Of a stretch of DNA of 64,000 bases, positions 62,301 through 64,000 are shown piece by piece. The position numbers and the translations under genes were made by a program. The first letter of the stretch is position 1; each line of letters opens with the position of its first letter. The stretch is from positions 1 to 64,000 of the forward strand of contig JBGAOY010000021.1 of the NCBI GenBank assembly GCA_044221555.1, written 5' to 3'. The notes beneath the pieces are model-generated. The model saw only the letters and a list, made by a program, of their open reading frames with translations. It ran no database searches and was not told the origin of the DNA. Origin of the DNA: JAEUJM01 sp044221555 (GTDB lineage: Bacteria > Actinomycetota > Acidimicrobiia > Acidimicrobiales > DATDAH01).

Positions 62301-63968
62301 TCACGCGCGGCGGGTGGTGAACTTCACGGTGTCGCGGTACTCGAGGGCGGGGTCGAAGACGTGGAGCCCGGCCGTGAGGCTGGCGCCGGCCGGCGCGTTG
62401 GTGGCCACCGTCACCTGCACCTTCACGGTGAACGTCGCCTGAGGGGCGAGGACGGGTGTGAGGTACGTGCCGGCGGTCACGCCGTTGGTGATCCCGCTGC
62501 CGTTGGCCGTGTACTTGATGCGGAACCTCGTGGTCGACGCTGTGCCGCGGAGCCGGAGCGCCGCGGCGAACGGGGCGTCGTTCTGGGCCGACACGTAGTA
62601 GGTCACCGTGCCGCCGCGGGCCGCCCCGGCGCCGACGGTCTGGCCGGCGCCGGTGGTGTTGTAGACCCCGTCGCCCTTGTAGGTGGCGGCGGTGGCCTTC
62701 CTGATGCGGGCGTCGGGACGGGGGGCGGGCTCGAGGACCTGGAGGAACGGCGCGCTGCCCAGGTCGCCGCCACCGGTCACGAGGAGGGCGCCGTCGGTCG
62801 TGAGGGCCATGTTCGGGCCCGTCCCGGGATCGATCTCGTGGTGCCAGCGCTGGTCGCCGGCGGGGGTGAGGCCACAGAGCCCGAACGAGGCGCCGTAGTA
62901 GAGGCTGCCGTCGCCACCCACGATCGGGGAGCCCTCGGAGAACGCGTCGCCGAACGGCTCGTGGCAATCGGTGTCCCAGAGCGGGACACCGGCGGGGGTG
63001 AAGGCGTAGAGGCCGTCGGAGGCCACGTAGACGGTGCCGTCCGCGGCGATGGCCGGGGCGGTCATCACCGTCCAGCCGGTGGTCCGGCGCCAGGCCTCGG
63101 TGCCGTTCGGGTGCACGGCCACAAGGTCATGACCAGCGCCCACGTACACCGTGCCGTCCGGACCGACCGCGGGCGACGACTCGCCGCCGCTGAAGGGCTG
63201 GAGGCCCAGGTGCCACTGCTCGTGGCAGCCGGCGTCGTAGGCCACGAGCGTGTTGGTGGCGTCGAGCACGTAGACCGTCCCGGCGGGCGCGATGGCCGGG
63301 GTGGTCTGGATCGACGAGGCCGTGGGGGACACGCCGCAGATCGGCGTGCCGTCGGCCTGGAAGTGGTAGAGCACGGTGTTCATCGAGCCGAGCCACACGG
63401 TGCCGTCCGCGGCGATGACAGGCGAGGAGATCACGGTGCTCGTGAACGCGCCGCCGAGGTCGACGTCGAACACGAGGGCGCCGGTGGTGTCGATGGCCAT
63501 CAGGTCGCTCTGGCCGAAGGTGTTGCCGCCCTCGGCGTCGGTCTGCAGGTAGATCGTGCCCTCCTCGCTGACCGCGGGCGCGGCGACCTCCGGTGCGCCG
63601 GGCAGCGGGTACGACCACTCCTCGCGGCAGTCGGCCGGATCGATGGCGTGCAGCGCCCAGTCGGCGGACGCGTCATCGCCACTGCCCGACGCCACGTAGA
63701 CCGTGCCGTCGGTGCCAGTCACGGGCACGCCCACCGACGAGCCCTCGAAGTCGAACTGGCACCGGCGCCGCACCTGGGCGGGACCGACCGGCTCGCCCCG
63801 GCCGGTGTGGCCGGCATCGTGCTGGTACTGCGGCCAGGAACTGGCGGCCGGCTGCGCGTCGGCACCGAGGGGTGCCGCCACGCCGACGAGGAGTGCGAGC
63901 AGCGCGAGCGTGGCGGCGAGGCTCCCGGTCGCCCGGAGCGGGTGTGTCGACCGTGGGTGGCGGGTCAT
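62301..63968 (-). CDS. Secreted PQQ-like beta-propeller protein
   Basis: 555 residues. Signal peptide ATLALLALLVGVAAPLGADA. Repeats of the PQQ_2/BamB type cover about 45-420 (DGTVYVASGSGDDASADWAL, GTIYLQTDAEGGNTFGQSDL, IAADGTVWLGSMNTVLYHFQ, PDGTVYVGAGHDLVAVHPNG, AADGTVYVASDGLYAFTPAG), forming an eight-bladed propeller. Cys residues recur at equivalent places of several blades. The last 130 residues (GAARGGTVTYYVSAQNDAPF, VLAPQATFTVKVQVTVATNA) form an Ig-like beta domain resembling DUF11-type stalks. No CxxCH haem site and no obvious PQQ ligand set, so it is more likely structural or binding than an alcohol dehydrogenase. ATG near the right end of the window. Confidence 0.87.
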   Translation of the reverse strand: MTRHPRSTHPLRATGSLAATLALLALLVGVAAPLGADAQPAASSWPQYQHDAGHTGRGEPVGPAQVRRRCQFDFEGSSVGVPVTGTDGTVYVASGSGDDASADWALHAIDPADCREEWSYPLPGAPEVAAPAVSEEGTIYLQTDAEGGNTFGQSDLMAIDTTGALVFDVDLGGAFTSTVISSPVIAADGTVWLGSMNTVLYHFQADGTPICGVSPTASSIQTTPAIAPAGTVYVLDATNTLVAYDAGCHEQWHLGLQPFSGGESSPAVGPDGTVYVGAGHDLVAVHPNGTEAWRRTTGWTVMTAPAIAADGTVYVASDGLYAFTPAGVPLWDTDCHEPFGDAFSEGSPIVGGDGSLYYGASFGLCGLTPAGDQRWHHEIDPGTGPNMALTTDGALLVTGGGDLGSAPFLQVLEPAPRPDARIRKATAATYKGDGVYNTTGAGQTVGAGAARGGTVTYYVSAQNDAPFAAALRLRGTASTTRFRIKYTANGSGITNGVTAGTYLTPVLAPQATFTVKVQVTVATNAPAGASLTAGLHVFDPALEYRDTVKFTTRRA

Positions 63969-64000
63969 GGTGGGATCCTTTCCTGCGCGCTCATCGCCTG

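Noticed and set aside
62301..63968. Quinoprotein alcohol dehydrogenase
   Set aside because: Propeller repeats are present, but the C-terminal domain is Ig-like and there is no cytochrome domain or clear PQQ/calcium ligand set.

Overview
The window is high-GC, tightly packed DNA that reads as a chromosome segment of an actinobacterium, most likely of the class Acidimicrobiia. Pointers to this are WS/DGAT, DUF2993, DUF2510, TIGR03084, Rpf, CsoR and IniA/IniC-type proteins, Thr/Ser-rich linkers next to single membrane helices, frequent GTG/TTG starts, and several genes whose start lies 5-7 bases after a TANNNT -10 box (leaderless pattern). The placement is inferred from gene content; there is no rRNA or other phylogenetic marker here. 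I see no tRNA, rRNA or CRISPR array.

Layout. 1-3.5 kb: end of an RCC1-repeat protein, a winged-helix membrane protein, and a small lower-GC patch in which a secreted protein lies between two decayed transposase fragments (IS630-like and IS481/IS3-like). 3.5-16.8 kb: housekeeping and secreted proteins (NHL-repeat surface protein, DUF1905, UBP zinc finger next to a captured oxidoreductase N-terminus, threonine ammonia-lyase, CBS protein, a tandem pair of glucose/sorbosone-dehydrogenase-like propellers, an Rpf-type muralytic protein with a palindromic operator, DUF2786). 17-31 kb: lipid and acyl-CoA metabolism (two enoyl-CoA hydratases, thiolase, WS/DGAT) mixed with a frameshifted class III aminotransferase, a membrane adenylate cyclase, an NfuA-like Fe-S protein and small enzymes. 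The gaps here hold an unusual density of short tandem repeats and paired stem-loops.

32-43.3 kb is the most interesting part. It holds a receptor-type Ser/Thr kinase, an NlpC/P60 peptidoglycan hydrolase and an Hsp70 ATPase domain carrying a zinc ribbon and FHA domain. Divergent from these is an operon of two dynamin-like GTPases of the mycobacterial IniA/IniC type, the second fused behind a kinase fold whose catalytic Asp is Asn. I read this as a phosphothreonine-linked envelope-stress or membrane-remodelling module related to iniBAC but rewired.

43.4-49.6 kb is a copper-handling island: CsoR repressor, an operator region of TACCC/GGGTA palindromes, CopZ, a small membrane protein, CopA, a second P1B-type ATPase with a CPD rather than CPC/CPH motif, and a Met/Gly-rich lipoprotein. 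49.6-54.1 kb is an electron-transfer cluster: an Asp-rich TPR protein, a membrane cytochrome that joins b-type helices to a five-CxxCH domain, and a membrane-anchored cyclic-nucleotide-binding protein. 54.2-62.2 kb is a carbohydrate import operon (FGGY kinase, ABC ATPase, two permeases, two paralogous binding lipoproteins). The window ends with a secreted PQQ-type beta-propeller protein.
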